DNA from: Micavibrio sp. UBA5572
GTDB lineage: Bacteria > Pseudomonadota > Alphaproteobacteria > Micavibrionales > Micavibrionaceae
Length of the DNA: 64,000 nt
Direction: 5' to 3'
NCBI GenBank assembly: GCA_002425415.1
Contig: DIMG01000016.1
Coordinates: 62,001-126,000, forward strand
How positions within the stretch are numbered: position 1 is the first letter of the stretch; each line of letters starts with the position of its first letter. Positions 8,667 through 16,597 of this stretch are shown here, piece by piece. A program made the position numbers and the translations under genes. The notes under the pieces were generated by a model that was given only the letters and a program-made list of their open reading frames with translations, did no database searches and was not told the origin of the DNA.

Positions 8667-9329
8667 TTATCTTTGACCTGAAATCTGATATGGAACGCAA
8701 GCGAGCGCAGGGTAAAAGGTTGTGTCATCCAGATACAACCAAGTTGTTTGGGATCCGTTTCTATTAAACCAGATATTGACACCGTATACGCGCCCGTCTT
8801 TATAAGACAGGGTTTGTTCAATTGTTCCGTCTTCACGAAAGAGTGTGAATGTGCCGTGTTTTTGTCCATGTTTCCATGGAATGTCTCCATAGACGACACC
8901 GTTTGCAAACGTGTAATGTCCCATGCCATGTCTGAGGCCATTGACGATAGGCTCAACGGATCTTGGTTCGCCTGTTCCCCAGTAATCCTTGATGTAATCA
9001 TCGGGTGGGATTTGTTCGATTTCTTGTTCAAACACAAAATTGTCTTTCCACAGACAGGCTTGTTTGACGGCTTCTTCGGGAAAGGGTGTCGGGTTTTGGC
9101 GTGTGTCTTGAGTTTCAAAAACTTTTTCAATGATGGTTTCGAGCGACGGGTTGCTCCGGTCTGCCGTATCGGTGTTGAATAAATAAATATAGGCAATGAT
9201 CGCTGCGGCAATCCATAAAATCAGAGGAATGGGTAGTGCAGGTTTACTTTGTCGAGGCAGAGAGGATTCCTGTTTTTTGCTGTGATCTTTTCTTTTCTTT
9301 TTTGGGGGGCGTTCCAAAAATTTAGACAT
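8667..9329 (-). CDS. Membrane-anchored YwqK/MORN-like repeat protein
   Basis: The 220-residue protein has a very basic cytoplasmic head (PPKKKRKDHSKK), a single membrane helix (LPIPLILWIAAAIIAYIYL, about residues 33-51) and an outer domain. The C-terminal half carries successive Gly/His repeats such as NGLRHGMGHYTFANG, HGQKHGTFTLFREDG and KDGRVYGVNIWF, the pattern of MORN/YwqK-type repeats. The family name 'antitoxin' used for YwqK is historical and should not be read as function here. The ATG has a GAAGGATC ribosome site. The gene is divergent from the HNH endonuclease and precedes the small membrane protein. Confidence 0.65.
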   Translation of the reverse strand: MSKFLERPPKKKRKDHSKKQESSLPRQSKPALPIPLILWIAAAIIAYIYLFNTDTADRSNPSLETIIEKVFETQDTRQNPTPFPEEAVKQACLWKDNFVFEQEIEQIPPDDYIKDYWGTGEPRSVEPIVNGLRHGMGHYTFANGVVYGDIPWKHGQKHGTFTLFREDGTIEQTLSYKDGRVYGVNIWFNRNGSQTTWLYLDDTTFYPALACVPYQISGQR

Positions 9330-9523
9330 TTCGTAATGATCCTTCTTCTGAAGTCGTTCGTGAAATTATGCTCTATCATCTGCGAACAATCATCAAGAGT
9401 CACGCTGCTTTTTTCGCATTGTAGTTGCTATAATGTATTGCGTTGCGTCAACGATTCTTTTACGATTTTGTACACTATACGGTGCGTATCGATTATAATA
9501 GAATAAGATGGAGTGATAAACTT

Positions 9524-9536
9524 ATGGTTTAACCAT
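9524..9536. promoter_or_regulatory. Palindrome in the leader of the HNH gene
   Basis: ATGGTT-T-AACCAT is a perfect dyad with 6-bp arms, ending 20 bp before the GTG start of the HNH endonuclease and close to its ribosome site (AAAGGAGA, 9543-9550). It could be an operator. No cognate regulator is obvious. Confidence 0.3.
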
Positions 9537-9556
9537 CTGAAGAAAGGAGACGATAA

Positions 9557-10207
9557 GTGGAGTTTTGTATTCCCCATATCACGTCCGGTTTGAACGATCA
9601 TATCAACAGCCTTGTGAATACGCTTGTTGAGGATCTTGCAGATACAATGATGCCACTTGAAAGGTGTCCAGCTTTGGTTTTGAATGCCGATTTTCGTCCT
9701 TTGAGTTATTATCCTTTATCTGTATGGCCTTGGCAGGAAGCTGTGAAGGCCATTTTTCGTGAATCCGTCGTTGTTGTTTCCGAATATGCACGGGTCGTGC
9801 GGTCTCCGAATGCCGAGGTGAAGTTACCATCGGTTTTGGCTTTGAAAGAGTATGTCCCGATGGCGCGTGCGCCCGCTTTTACAAGATTTAATGTTTTTCT
9901 GCGTGACCAGTGGCAATGCCAATATTGCACAGGTCATTTCAGAACAGACGAGTTGACGTTCGATCATTTGATCCCGCGGTCACGTGGCGGACGTACATCC
10001 TGGACGAATATTGTCGCGTCCTGCCAAAGTTGTAACAAACGTAAGGGGTCTTATTTGCCAAAGGAATGCGGCATGTATCCGTTGCGAGAGCCAAGGCAGC
10101 CGTCGATTTATGAACTTCAGGATCGGGGTAGACGATTTCCACCCAATTTCCTTCATGAAAGTTGGATGGATTATCTCTATTGGGATGCCGAGTTGGTCGA
10201 ACAATAG
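9557..10207 (+). CDS. HNH endonuclease
   Basis: The 216-residue protein contains a typical HNH domain in its C-terminal half: a CQYC zinc pair, TFDHLIPRSRGG with the catalytic His, the central Asn in WTNIVASC, and the second pair CQSC followed by NKRKG. The N-terminal region with a LNADFRPLSYYP-like segment is shared by a widespread alphaproteobacterial HNH family. It is chromosomal and stands without methyltransferase, so a restriction role is not supported. The GTG start is chosen because AAAGGAGA lies six bases before it. Confidence 0.88.
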   Translation: MEFCIPHITSGLNDHINSLVNTLVEDLADTMMPLERCPALVLNADFRPLSYYPLSVWPWQEAVKAIFRESVVVVSEYARVVRSPNAEVKLPSVLALKEYVPMARAPAFTRFNVFLRDQWQCQYCTGHFRTDELTFDHLIPRSRGGRTSWTNIVASCQSCNKRKGSYLPKECGMYPLREPRQPSIYELQDRGRRFPPNFLHESWMDYLYWDAELVEQ

Positions 10208-10265
10208 GCTGCCTTGTCTATAATAATAAACGCGGGATAAACCACGTTGAACATAGGAGGTTGTA

Positions 10266-10628
10266 ATGTTTGGTTTTTTAAAATCGCTTGATGTCACCAA
10301 GACTTATTCCACATCGGATGCAGTTTGGTTTTATGTCACTTCTTTGATCTTGCTGGTTGGTTTTTCAACCGTGTTGGGTCATGTGTTGCATATGATGGGA
10401 GTGGTCGATGTTGTCGGCAGCTTCTTTGACGGAGGGCATGTCCACACCATGATCGGAACAGGTTTTGTTCTGATGCTTTCCAGTATGATCCTGACAGGAC
10501 GGAAGCTTACGGGAGATCTTTTCTCGATCCTTCTGGTTGTTGTCGGAGTGTATCTGGCTTTCACGACCAGCGTCTTGCTGGGAATGTTACCAGTTGCTCT
10601 TTTGACAACTTTACCGTCAAAATCATAA
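10266..10628 (+). CDS. Small integral membrane protein, 120 residues
   Basis: An inner-membrane protein with three hydrophobic segments (about residues 20-45, 58-77 and 84-110) and a polar N-terminus. I do not recognise a named family. The histidines in VLGHVLHMMG and GGHVHTMIG are striking but no metal role is proven. The ribosome site is near-perfect (TAGGAGG, 6 bp before ATG), and the gene is closed by a strong terminator, so it appears to be an independent or last gene after the HNH endonuclease. Confidence 0.7.
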   Translation: MFGFLKSLDVTKTYSTSDAVWFYVTSLILLVGFSTVLGHVLHMMGVVDVVGSFFDGGHVHTMIGTGFVLMLSSMILTGRKLTGDLFSILLVVVGVYLAFTTSVLLGMLPVALLTTLPSKS

Positions 10629-10649
10629 GACGCTCAAATTCTGTAGCGG

Positions 10650-10678
10650 GAAGCCGGAATTTTCCGGCTTCTTTTTTT
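10650..10678 (+). terminator. Rho-independent terminator
   Basis: Arms GAAGCCGGA (10650-10658) and TCCGGCTTC (10663-10671) with a four-base loop, followed by seven T. It ends the transcript of the 120-residue membrane protein. Confidence 0.9.
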
Positions 10679-10726
10679 GTTGTGATTTTTCTTGCAATTT
10701 ATCTTCCTTATGGCTTAGAAATAGCC

Positions 10727-10846
10727 ATGCTTAAGGATTTTTTCGATTTTTCAAAAAAGCGCAGCGGGTTGAACGCTGTTTTGTTTTATCTGTTTTACGT
10801 TGGTTGTTTCGCCATCGTGTCGGTTGCGCTTGGGTTTGATTTGTAG
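10727..10846 (+). CDS. Possible small membrane peptide, 39 residues
   Basis: After the terminator the remaining 270 bp before peptidase E contain one plausible short frame. ATG at 10727 gives a charged head (MLKDFFDFSKKRSG) and one hydrophobic helix (NAVLFYLFYVGCFAIVSVAL). A GTG at 10682 would lengthen it to 54 residues. There is no clear ribosome site. Support is only its membrane-peptide character. Confidence 0.35.
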   Translation: MLKDFFDFSKKRSGLNAVLFYLFYVGCFAIVSVALGFDL

Positions 10847-10885
10847 ATCTGTAGTCTCGTCGGGACAAATTGGGCTATAGGCTTG

Positions 10886-10909
10886 CCAAATCACTTTGTG
10901 ACATCGTCA
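10886..10909. repeat. 24-bp direct repeat, copy 1
   Basis: The 24 bases at 10886-10909 recur exactly at 12497-12520. The match extends by CTT upstream with one mismatch. The core TTTGTGACATCGTCA contains the dyad GTGAC-ATC-GTCA(C). This copy lies before peptidase E. Confidence 0.7.
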
Positions 10910-10921
10910 TAGCATCTTGCA

Positions 10922-10936
10922 TTAATTTCTATTTAA
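10922..10936 (+). promoter_or_regulatory. Possible CtrA site before peptidase E
   Basis: TTAA-TTTCTAT-TTAA matches the CtrA consensus spacing (TTAA-N7-TTAA), 14 bp before the ATG of peptidase E. The surroundings are very AT-rich, so chance is likely. Confidence 0.25.
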
Positions 10937-10950
10937 TTTAAATTTCCCAT

Positions 10951-11646
10951 ATGAGTACGTCAAAAACACAAATAATAGCTTTAGGTGGCGGCGGATTTTC
11001 TGATGAACCTGAAAATCCCTTATTGGATTTGTATGTGTTAGAACAAGCCAATGTAAAAATCCCCAAAATATGTTTTTTGCCTACTGCCAGTGGTGATGCA
11101 GATAGTTATCTTTTGAAGTTTTATGAGTCTTTTTCAAAATATGAGTGCAAGCCTTCCCATTTATCACTTTTCCAACCTCATACTTCAGAAATTCAAGATT
11201 TTATATTGTCTCAAGACATCGTTTATGTTGGTGGAGGAAATACAAAAAGCATGTTGGCTCTTTGGAAAGAGTGGGGGCTTGACCTTATTCTAAAAAAAGC
11301 CTTTGAAAAGGGTATTGTTCTGGCTGGTATCAGTGCTGGTGCTATCTGTTGGTTTGAAGAGGGAGCCACAGATTCAATTCCAGGAAAAATATCTTCTCTT
11401 TCCTGTCTTGGTTTTGTGAAAGGAAGTTGTTGTCCACATTACGATGGAAGTGAATTGCGTCGAAAAACAGTGCCCCAGCTCATACAAGAAAAAGAAATGA
11501 AGGCTGGATATGCTATAGATGATAATGCTGCAATTCATATTGTTGATAATAAATTGGAGAACGTTATTTCATCCATCAAAGGTAAAAAAGTTTTCTTTCT
11601 AGATGGGCATAAAATCAGGGACATTCCTGTGAAATATCTTGGTTAA
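10951..11646 (+). CDS. Peptidase E family (S51) protein
   Basis: The 231-residue protein belongs to the class I glutamine amidotransferase-like fold of peptidase E. Seen are the N-terminal ALGGGGFSDEPENP, YVGGGNTKSMLALW, and the nucleophile serine in GISAGAICWFEEG. Peptidase E cleaves dipeptides beginning with Asp; some relatives act on other small substrates. Base composition appears more AT-rich than the neighbours (many AAA, ATA, TTA codons), which may indicate later arrival. It lies between two copies of a 24-bp repeat. There is no clear ribosome site before ATG. Confidence 0.85.
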   Translation: MSTSKTQIIALGGGGFSDEPENPLLDLYVLEQANVKIPKICFLPTASGDADSYLLKFYESFSKYECKPSHLSLFQPHTSEIQDFILSQDIVYVGGGNTKSMLALWKEWGLDLILKKAFEKGIVLAGISAGAICWFEEGATDSIPGKISSLSCLGFVKGSCCPHYDGSELRRKTVPQLIQEKEMKAGYAIDDNAAIHIVDNKLENVISSIKGKKVFFLDGHKIRDIPVKYLG

Positions 11647-11671
11647 GAGATTCGTCAACACTTCTTATATC

Positions 11672-12187
11672 TTATGGATTTTTAGGGCATGTCGTAGATG
11701 TTTTTAGATAAATTAAGCATCCGATACCCAATCCAAGACACATCGCGACATTATAATTAGCCATCGATAATCCGAACATTTCCCATGGAATTTCATCGCA
11801 TCTTGTGACATCTGTATTTTGGATGCGGTTTATCAGGTCTTCAATTGATCCTGACATATCCGGTGTCGAGCAACCTTCAAACCCTTTCCACCAGTGCCGC
11901 TCCACGCCGGAATGGTAGAAGGCGATTCCTGAATTGGCTAAAAATGACAGTCCGGAAATCGCAATCATGGAGCGTGATCCGGTGATCCAGATTAAGCCAA
12001 TGATGCCGAGCAAGGCGTTCACAGAAAACGGAACGCGTTGCATCAAACACAAATAACAAGGTTTCAAGTCAAATCCAAATTGTGCGGTTAGGGCGGCGAG
12101 CAACGAAAATATGGATAGGGCGGCGATCAACCCACAGGCCATACGGGGTGAGATGCGTGAAATGATGTGGCAAAGATCAGGCTTCAT
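11672..12187 (-). CDS. dsbB: Disulfide bond formation protein B
   Basis: A four-helix inner-membrane protein of 171 residues. The first periplasmic cysteine pair is CYLC at residues 44-47, followed by QRVPF. The second pair is formed by GFEGC and VTRC before the conserved EIPWEMFGLSMANYN segment. DsbB re-oxidises DsbA and passes electrons to quinone. A short upstream frame overlaps its start codon. It converges with peptidase E. Confidence 0.92.
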   Translation of the reverse strand: MKPDLCHIISRISPRMACGLIAALSIFSLLAALTAQFGFDLKPCYLCLMQRVPFSVNALLGIIGLIWITGSRSMIAISGLSFLANSGIAFYHSGVERHWWKGFEGCSTPDMSGSIEDLINRIQNTDVTRCDEIPWEMFGLSMANYNVAMCLGLGIGCLIYLKTSTTCPKNP

Positions 12188-12374
12188 GATGTTCCTCAGA
12201 TCGATTTTTAGCGCGGTACAGTGCTATTATAGGCTGAAATAGCATGAATTCCAGTCTTTTGACTGTTTTTTTGATGTCAAAATGTCGCTTTAAAAGTGGA
12301 ATAAAATTAGGCTTGAAATTGCTGACAATGGCGGCTATAAAGTCGGTCTGTTTACCGGCAACGCTTTTTTGCAT
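12177..12374 (-). CDS. Possible small basic protein overlapping dsbB start
   Basis: A 65-residue frame from ATG at 12374 whose TGA stop lies inside the first codons of dsbB (11-bp overlap), an arrangement typical of translational coupling. The product is basic and mixed hydrophobic (FKPNFIPLLKRHFDIKK), with no recognised domain. It starts just outside the tRNA-Leu gene on the other strand. It may be a real leader protein or only the dsbB leader region. Confidence 0.4.
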   Translation of the reverse strand: MQKSVAGKQTDFIAAIVSNFKPNFIPLLKRHFDIKKTVKRLEFMLFQPIIALYRAKNRSEEHHEA

Positions 12375-12392
12375 TGCTTTCTTATATTGTGT

Positions 12393-12477
12393 GCGGGTGT
12401 GGTGGAATTGGTAGACGCGCTGGACTCAAAATCCTGTGCCGCAAGGCGTGTCGGTTCGAGTCCGACCACCCGCACCA
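12393..12477 (+). tRNA. tRNA-Leu (anticodon CAA)
   Basis: The acceptor stem GCGGGTG pairs with CACCCGC, followed by discriminator A and encoded CCA at 12475-12477. The D arm contains GGTGGAATTGGTAGACGC, typical of leucine tRNAs. The anticodon loop is CTCAAAA with anticodon CAA. A long variable arm (GCCGCAAGGC) and the T arm GGTTCGAGTCC follow. The anticodon stem shows one T-T opposition. It reads UUG codons, which are frequent in these genes. Confidence 0.95.
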
Positions 12478-12496
12478 TTTCTTTTATATAGTCTTT

Positions 12497-12520
12497 CCAA
12501 ATCACTTTGTGACATCGTCA
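12497..12520. repeat. 24-bp direct repeat, copy 2
   Basis: Exact second copy of 10886-10909, beginning 20 bp after the tRNA-Leu 3' end. Here the dyad GTGAC-ATC-GTCAC is complete. An 11-bp inverted partner of its part ACTTTGTGACA (12504-12514) lies at 12565-12575. Confidence 0.7.
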
Positions 12521-12570
12521 CTGCGCTCTTCACGTAGTTTCCCTGCGCGTTTTTGCTGGTTTTTTGTCAC

Positions 12571-12612
12571 AAAGTTATTTTCTTTGACTATAAAGTTATT
12601 TTCTTTGACTAT
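12571..12612. repeat. Perfect 21-bp tandem duplication
   Basis: The bases 12571-12591 are repeated exactly as 12592-12612. The unit starts with AAAGTTATTTTC and ends with TTTGACTAT. It overlaps the right arm of the inverted repeat 12504-12514/12565-12575 and ends 18 bp before the stop codon of the acyltransferase gene. Confidence 0.9.
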
Positions 12613-12630
12613 AGAGTGCTTTTGTTTTTG

Positions 12631-13500
12631 TCAGGAAGAGGCTCTGTTTTTTTCCGTATCAGGAAGTCTTGTTTTTGCCAAATAGGCTTCCAAGTCTATA
12701 TTCGTTAGCTCGGAAAGATCTTCATCACTTTTTATGCTAATTGGAGCCAGTAATCTTGATATGTCCTTATGAATTGTTCCATAAAGTGGACGCATGATTG
12801 AAGGTATAATTCTTTCGATGTCTTCAACATCAATTAAAATCGGAATTCTTATTCCCCGATGATTGATTCCGTTACCGATTTTGATTGCAGGAATGGAGTG
12901 ACGGTGAAGGTTGTTTAAAAGTCTTGGTTCAACGATTGCAAATAAATACCTTACATTTTGTTGACGCGCTAAAGCTTGCAGCCCGAGGTAAAGGGATAGC
13001 AGGACAAAAGATGATTTGCTTTTTTTCCCCAATGTTTTATTGCCATTTTTCTTTCCGATATGACGAAATTCACGATCAATCGCAAGTCTTGAGACTTCGG
13101 CATATTTATGCCCACTTTGTTTAATCATATTGATGATTTTGTGATCGAGTCCGTCTTTGCAATGATGTTCAAAGGGCAAGGTATGGTATTGGCCGTTTTT
13201 ATGGCCATGAACAAGTCGGAGGCAGCCGATATATGCTTTGTCAGCGCGGCTGTAAACGACCATTTGTGTTGAATGATGGTCAAAATCGTCCGATTCTAAA
13301 CCTTCCGGGTTGCTTTCTTCATAGTTTAGTTCTGTGCAATAGACTTTATGACGGACTTTATAGGCTTCTTTTTCCAGATCACTGGATATAGCAGGCATAA
13401 CTTGGTATGAGTGTGTCATTAAGTTAATGAATTCTTTGATGTTATTCCAATAGGTTAAATATTGGGAGAGCTGAACTCTCCGAGTGCTGACTTCACCCAT
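12631..13500 (-). CDS. PEP-CTERM/exosortase-type N-acyltransferase (FeeM/LuxI superfamily)
   Basis: A 289-residue GNAT-fold protein. It shows the signature of the exosortase-associated acyltransferase group: YKVRHKVYCTELNY (Arg50), GLESDDFDHHS (Asp71, Asp72, Asp74), IGCLRLV (Arg95) and EVSRLAIDREFR. Relatives include N-acyl amino acid synthases such as FeeM and the LuxI autoinducer synthases, which move a fatty acyl group from acyl-ACP to an amino group. No exosortase or PEP-CTERM gene is visible here. ATG at 13500 is preferred over TTG at 13509 because AAAAGG lies nine bases before it. It is divergent from the devBCA-thiF-nitroreductase operon, with 201 bp between. Confidence 0.8.
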   Translation of the reverse strand: MGEVSTRRVQLSQYLTYWNNIKEFINLMTHSYQVMPAISSDLEKEAYKVRHKVYCTELNYEESNPEGLESDDFDHHSTQMVVYSRADKAYIGCLRLVHGHKNGQYHTLPFEHHCKDGLDHKIINMIKQSGHKYAEVSRLAIDREFRHIGKKNGNKTLGKKSKSSFVLLSLYLGLQALARQQNVRYLFAIVEPRLLNNLHRHSIPAIKIGNGINHRGIRIPILIDVEDIERIIPSIMRPLYGTIHKDISRLLAPISIKSDEDLSELTNIDLEAYLAKTRLPDTEKNRASS

Positions 13501-13701
13501 TTTTACCAACCTTTTTCTTTTTTTGTTATAATTTTTTTTTGACTACATCATCACTGTACGTTTTTTATGTAAATAATTCGTAATTTTTCTAAAGAATTTA
13601 CCTGAAAATCAACCCTAATATTAATAAATATAAATGTTCTTCTGCTATTTTTTATCCTGAGTATATTCCTACTTTTTATTTTCTAGTCAGGTGGTTTTGC
13701 T

Positions 13702-14724
13702 ATGTCGGCTCTTCGGTTTGCTATATCTATTGCCATTTTTGTTTGTTCAATGGTTGCGGGTGTTTTTGTCGTTTCTGCTTTATCTCCCGTTTCCGCTGAA
13801 ATTCAGTCCAATTTATCAGTAGGGGCTTTGGGGTGGATTGAGCCTAAATCCCGAGTGATTAAGATTGGAGCTCCCAATCTTTTGGAAGGGGCAAGGGTTG
13901 ATGTCTTGAAAATTGAAGAAGGGGATAAGGTTCATAAGGGGCAAGTATTGGGTTTTTTCTCAACCCATCAAAAAAACAGTGCCGCATATGATGTTGCCCA
14001 GGCCTCTTTGGAGTTAGCGCAGGCCAATTTAAAAAAAGTTCAACTTGGAAGCAAGCAAAGCGATATTATTTCCCAAGAGCAAATCGTTCAATCTTTGCGA
14101 GCCAGTGAGGAGGCTGCCTATAAAGAATTTATACGGATGGAAACGCTTTATAAAGAGCAATTGGCAGCGAAATCTTCATTTGATTTAGCCAAAGCGCATA
14201 AGGACAATTTGGTCGCTAAGAGAAAATCAGCAGAAGCAACTCTTGCCAGCCTTAAAGAAATACGTCCTGATGATGTTGTTATTGCTGAGGCGCAAGTGAA
14301 AGTGTCTCAATCGGAATTGGCTGTCGCTAAAGCGAATTTAGAGTTGTCGACTATCGTTGCGCCAATAGATGGTGAGGTTTTGACTATTTATTCCAGAAAC
14401 TCTGAAGCGGTCGGGGATTTTGGAGTTCTAGATATGGCTAATCTGGATGTTATTGATGTGGTCGCTGAAATCGATGAGACCGATATTATCAATGTTCAGA
14501 AAGGGAAAAAGGCAGAGGTCTTTATACCAGGAATGGATATCCGTTTAAACGGAATTGTTCGTGATATTGGTGGTCAGATTAAAAGAAATAATGTGTTGGA
14601 TTCTGATAACACCCAAATTCTTGATACGCGCATTATTGAAGTTCGTATTGAGCTTGATTCATCTAAAAATGAAATTGTGAGGCGTCTTATCAATAAAAAA
14701 GTTCGGGTAAAAATTCTGCCATGA
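13702..14724 (+). CDS. DevB-like periplasmic adaptor of an ABC exporter
   Basis: The 340-residue membrane-fusion protein has an N-terminal membrane anchor (FAISIAIFVCSMVAGVFVVS), a split biotinyl-lipoyl domain (VLKIEEGDKVHKGQVLGFF and TIVAPIDGEVLTIYSRN), a long alpha-helical hairpin (about residues 90-210) and a beta-barrel (VVAEIDETDIINVQKGKKAEVFIPG). This is the DevB branch of HlyD-type adaptors. In cyanobacteria DevBCA exports glycolipids with TolC. Its stop overlaps the devC start (ATGA), so the proteins are made together. It is the first gene of a five-gene overlapping operon. Confidence 0.85.
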   Translation: MSALRFAISIAIFVCSMVAGVFVVSALSPVSAEIQSNLSVGALGWIEPKSRVIKIGAPNLLEGARVDVLKIEEGDKVHKGQVLGFFSTHQKNSAAYDVAQASLELAQANLKKVQLGSKQSDIISQEQIVQSLRASEEAAYKEFIRMETLYKEQLAAKSSFDLAKAHKDNLVAKRKSAEATLASLKEIRPDDVVIAEAQVKVSQSELAVAKANLELSTIVAPIDGEVLTIYSRNSEAVGDFGVLDMANLDVIDVVAEIDETDIINVQKGKKAEVFIPGMDIRLNGIVRDIGGQIKRNNVLDSDNTQILDTRIIEVRIELDSSKNEIVRRLINKKVRVKILP

Positions 14725-15911
14725 TTTTCTTGACCGGACAAAAATCATCATTTTATTTTGCTTTCCGTCTTGCATGGAGGCAGCTTTGGCATGATAAAAT
14801 AAGATTCGTGACGGCATCTTTCGGTGTTATTTTTGCGTGCATTCTGGTTTTTATGCAGATCGGATTTAAAAATGCACTGTTTGAAAGTGCTACTTTGTTG
14901 CAAAGAACCATGGTTGGAGATTTATATCTTCAAGACGAGCAGTCAGAGGCTTTGTGGCGGTTGGTTCCCTTTCCCAGACAGCATCTTTATCGTGCATTGT
15001 CCATTGAGGGCGTTGATGATGTTACTGCTTTGTATGCATCTCAAGCGGCTTGGAAAAACCCTGTGACTGGCGTTAATCGAACGGCTCTTATTCTTGGCAT
15101 TGATCCTACCAAAGTTAATATTTTTCCTTTGGTTGGTCTTAATGATGAAAAAGAAAAATTACAAATGAGAGATGTTGTCCTTTTTGATTCTTTTTCACGT
15201 CCTGAATTTGGCCCTGTCCAAAAACTTTTAAAAGATCATGGTGAGTTTCCTGTCGAGGTGTCGGGGCAAAGACTGGATGTTGTCGGAACATTCAAAATGG
15301 GCATTACATTTTCGGCTGATGGAAATTTGATTGTTAATGACAGGACTTTCTTCAAGATATTTCCTATGAAGTCGGCTATGGGTGTTGATGTCGGGGTTAT
15401 CACTTTGAAAAATGGAGATGATGTGTCTCGGGTTCAAGTGCAATTGCGTCATTTGTTACCGAAAAATATCAACGTTTTGACAAAAGAAGAATATATTGCT
15501 GATGAAAAAGCTTATTGGAATGATATTACACCGATCGGATATATTTTTAATTTTGGTGTCATCATGGGGTTGTTTGTCGGTTTGGTTATTGTTTATCAAG
15601 TCTTGTTTAATGATATTACCAACCATTTACATGAATATGCTACTCTAAAGGCGATGGGATATGATAACGCTTATTTTGTGAAGGTTGTTCTTTCCGCAGC
15701 GTCTATTCTTGTTTTTGCAGGGTTTGTTCCAGGGTGGGTGTTGTGCTTTGGGCTATACTCTTTAGTGGAAAAGTCAATTTTTATTGAAATGAATCTAACA
15801 TTCGAAAAATCGGTTTTGACCTTTTGTCTTTTGTTGGTGATGTGTTTTATTTCTGCAGTTCTTGCTGTCAGAAAGCTTAAAGCTGCTAGTCCTGTGGATG
15901 TCTTTCAATGA
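14721..15911 (+). CDS. DevC-like ABC exporter permease
   Basis: A 396-residue permease with the MacB/FtsX-type layout: an N-terminal helix (FVTASFGVIFACILVFMQIGF), a large periplasmic domain of about 200 residues and three C-terminal helices (IFNFGVIMGLFVGLVIVYQV, VVLSAASILVFAGFV, LTFCLLLVMCFISAV). Segments such as LAWRQLWHDKIRF and EYATLKAMGYDN are typical of the DevC family. It would form the membrane part of a tripartite exporter with the adaptor before it and the ATPase after it. Both borders overlap by four bases (ATGA). Confidence 0.88.
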   Translation: MIFLTGQKSSFYFAFRLAWRQLWHDKIRFVTASFGVIFACILVFMQIGFKNALFESATLLQRTMVGDLYLQDEQSEALWRLVPFPRQHLYRALSIEGVDDVTALYASQAAWKNPVTGVNRTALILGIDPTKVNIFPLVGLNDEKEKLQMRDVVLFDSFSRPEFGPVQKLLKDHGEFPVEVSGQRLDVVGTFKMGITFSADGNLIVNDRTFFKIFPMKSAMGVDVGVITLKNGDDVSRVQVQLRHLLPKNINVLTKEEYIADEKAYWNDITPIGYIFNFGVIMGLFVGLVIVYQVLFNDITNHLHEYATLKAMGYDNAYFVKVVLSAASILVFAGFVPGWVLCFGLYSLVEKSIFIEMNLTFEKSVLTFCLLLVMCFISAVLAVRKLKAASPVDVFQ

Positions 15912-16597
15912 TAAAAAATGATCCTTCCTATTTGATACGGGCAAGTAACCTGATTTATGATTATGGGACGGGTGATTTGACACAATCTGTTCTTAAAGGC
16001 GCGAATCTGGAAGTTTGCTCAGGTGAATTTGTTATTCTTGCAGGACCTTCCGGTTCTGGAAAAAGTACGCTTTTGTCCCTTATTGGCGCTCTGAGAAAAA
16101 TCCAAGGGGGTGAATTAAGTATCGTTGGATGTGATTTGCGTGATGCAGATGACATTGTTATGCGTAAGATTCGCCGTCAAGTCGGGTATGTTTTTCAGCA
16201 ACATAATCTTTTGGGTTTTTTGACGGCTCTTCAGAATGTTGAAATGACTCTGGAGATGTTTTCTGATTATTCTGAGAGAGAGCGCCATGATTTGGCTGTT
16301 CAGACTCTCCAATCTGTTGGTTTGAGAAGGCAAATGGATAGCTACTCTTCTCAGCTTTCAGTGGGACAAAAGCAGCGCGTTGCGATTGCGCGGAGTCTTG
16401 TTCATCAGCCGAAAGTCATTCTGGCAGACGAGCCAACGGCATCTTTGGACAGTAAAACCGGTCTCCAAGTTGTCGAAATTCTTCATGGAATGGTTAAGAA
16501 CACAGGGTGTGGGGCTTTGATTGTAACGCACGATCATCGTATTTTTGAATATGCAGATCGTATTCTTAACATTGAAGATGGCGTGGTAACATCATGA
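15908..16597 (+). CDS. DevA-like ABC exporter ATPase
   Basis: The 229-residue ABC ATPase is complete: Walker A GPSGSGKST at residues 46-54, Q-loop VGYVFQQHNLLGF, signature LSVGQKQRVAIARSL, Walker B VILADEPTASLDS and H-loop IVTHDHR. LSVGQ in place of LSGGQ is common in the DevA group. It powers the exporter formed with DevB and DevC. Four-base overlaps with devC and with the next gene show that the ThiF-like enzyme belongs to the same transcript. Confidence 0.9.
   Translation: MIKNDPSYLIRASNLIYDYGTGDLTQSVLKGANLEVCSGEFVILAGPSGSGKSTLLSLIGALRKIQGGELSIVGCDLRDADDIVMRKIRRQVGYVFQQHNLLGFLTALQNVEMTLEMFSDYSERERHDLAVQTLQSVGLRRQMDSYSSQLSVGQKQRVAIARSLVHQPKVILADEPTASLDSKTGLQVVEILHGMVKNTGCGALIVTHDHRIFEYADRILNIEDGVVTS

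Noticed and set aside
10886..12520. Direct repeats as attL/attR of an element integrated in tRNA-Leu
   Set aside because: The second copy starts 20 bp after the tRNA 3' end and the tRNA itself is inside the interval; no integrase is present.
12571..12612. Tandem repeat as start of a CRISPR array
   Set aside because: Two adjacent copies without spacers and no cas genes.
2493..12614. 12-bp word CTTTGACTATAG shared by 2493-2504 and 12603-12614
   Set aside because: Short, AT-rich and without further shared flanks; chance is likely.
12631..13500. LuxI-type homoserine lactone synthase
   Set aside because: The protein is much longer than LuxI, has the exosortase-type acyltransferase signature, and no LuxR gene is near.
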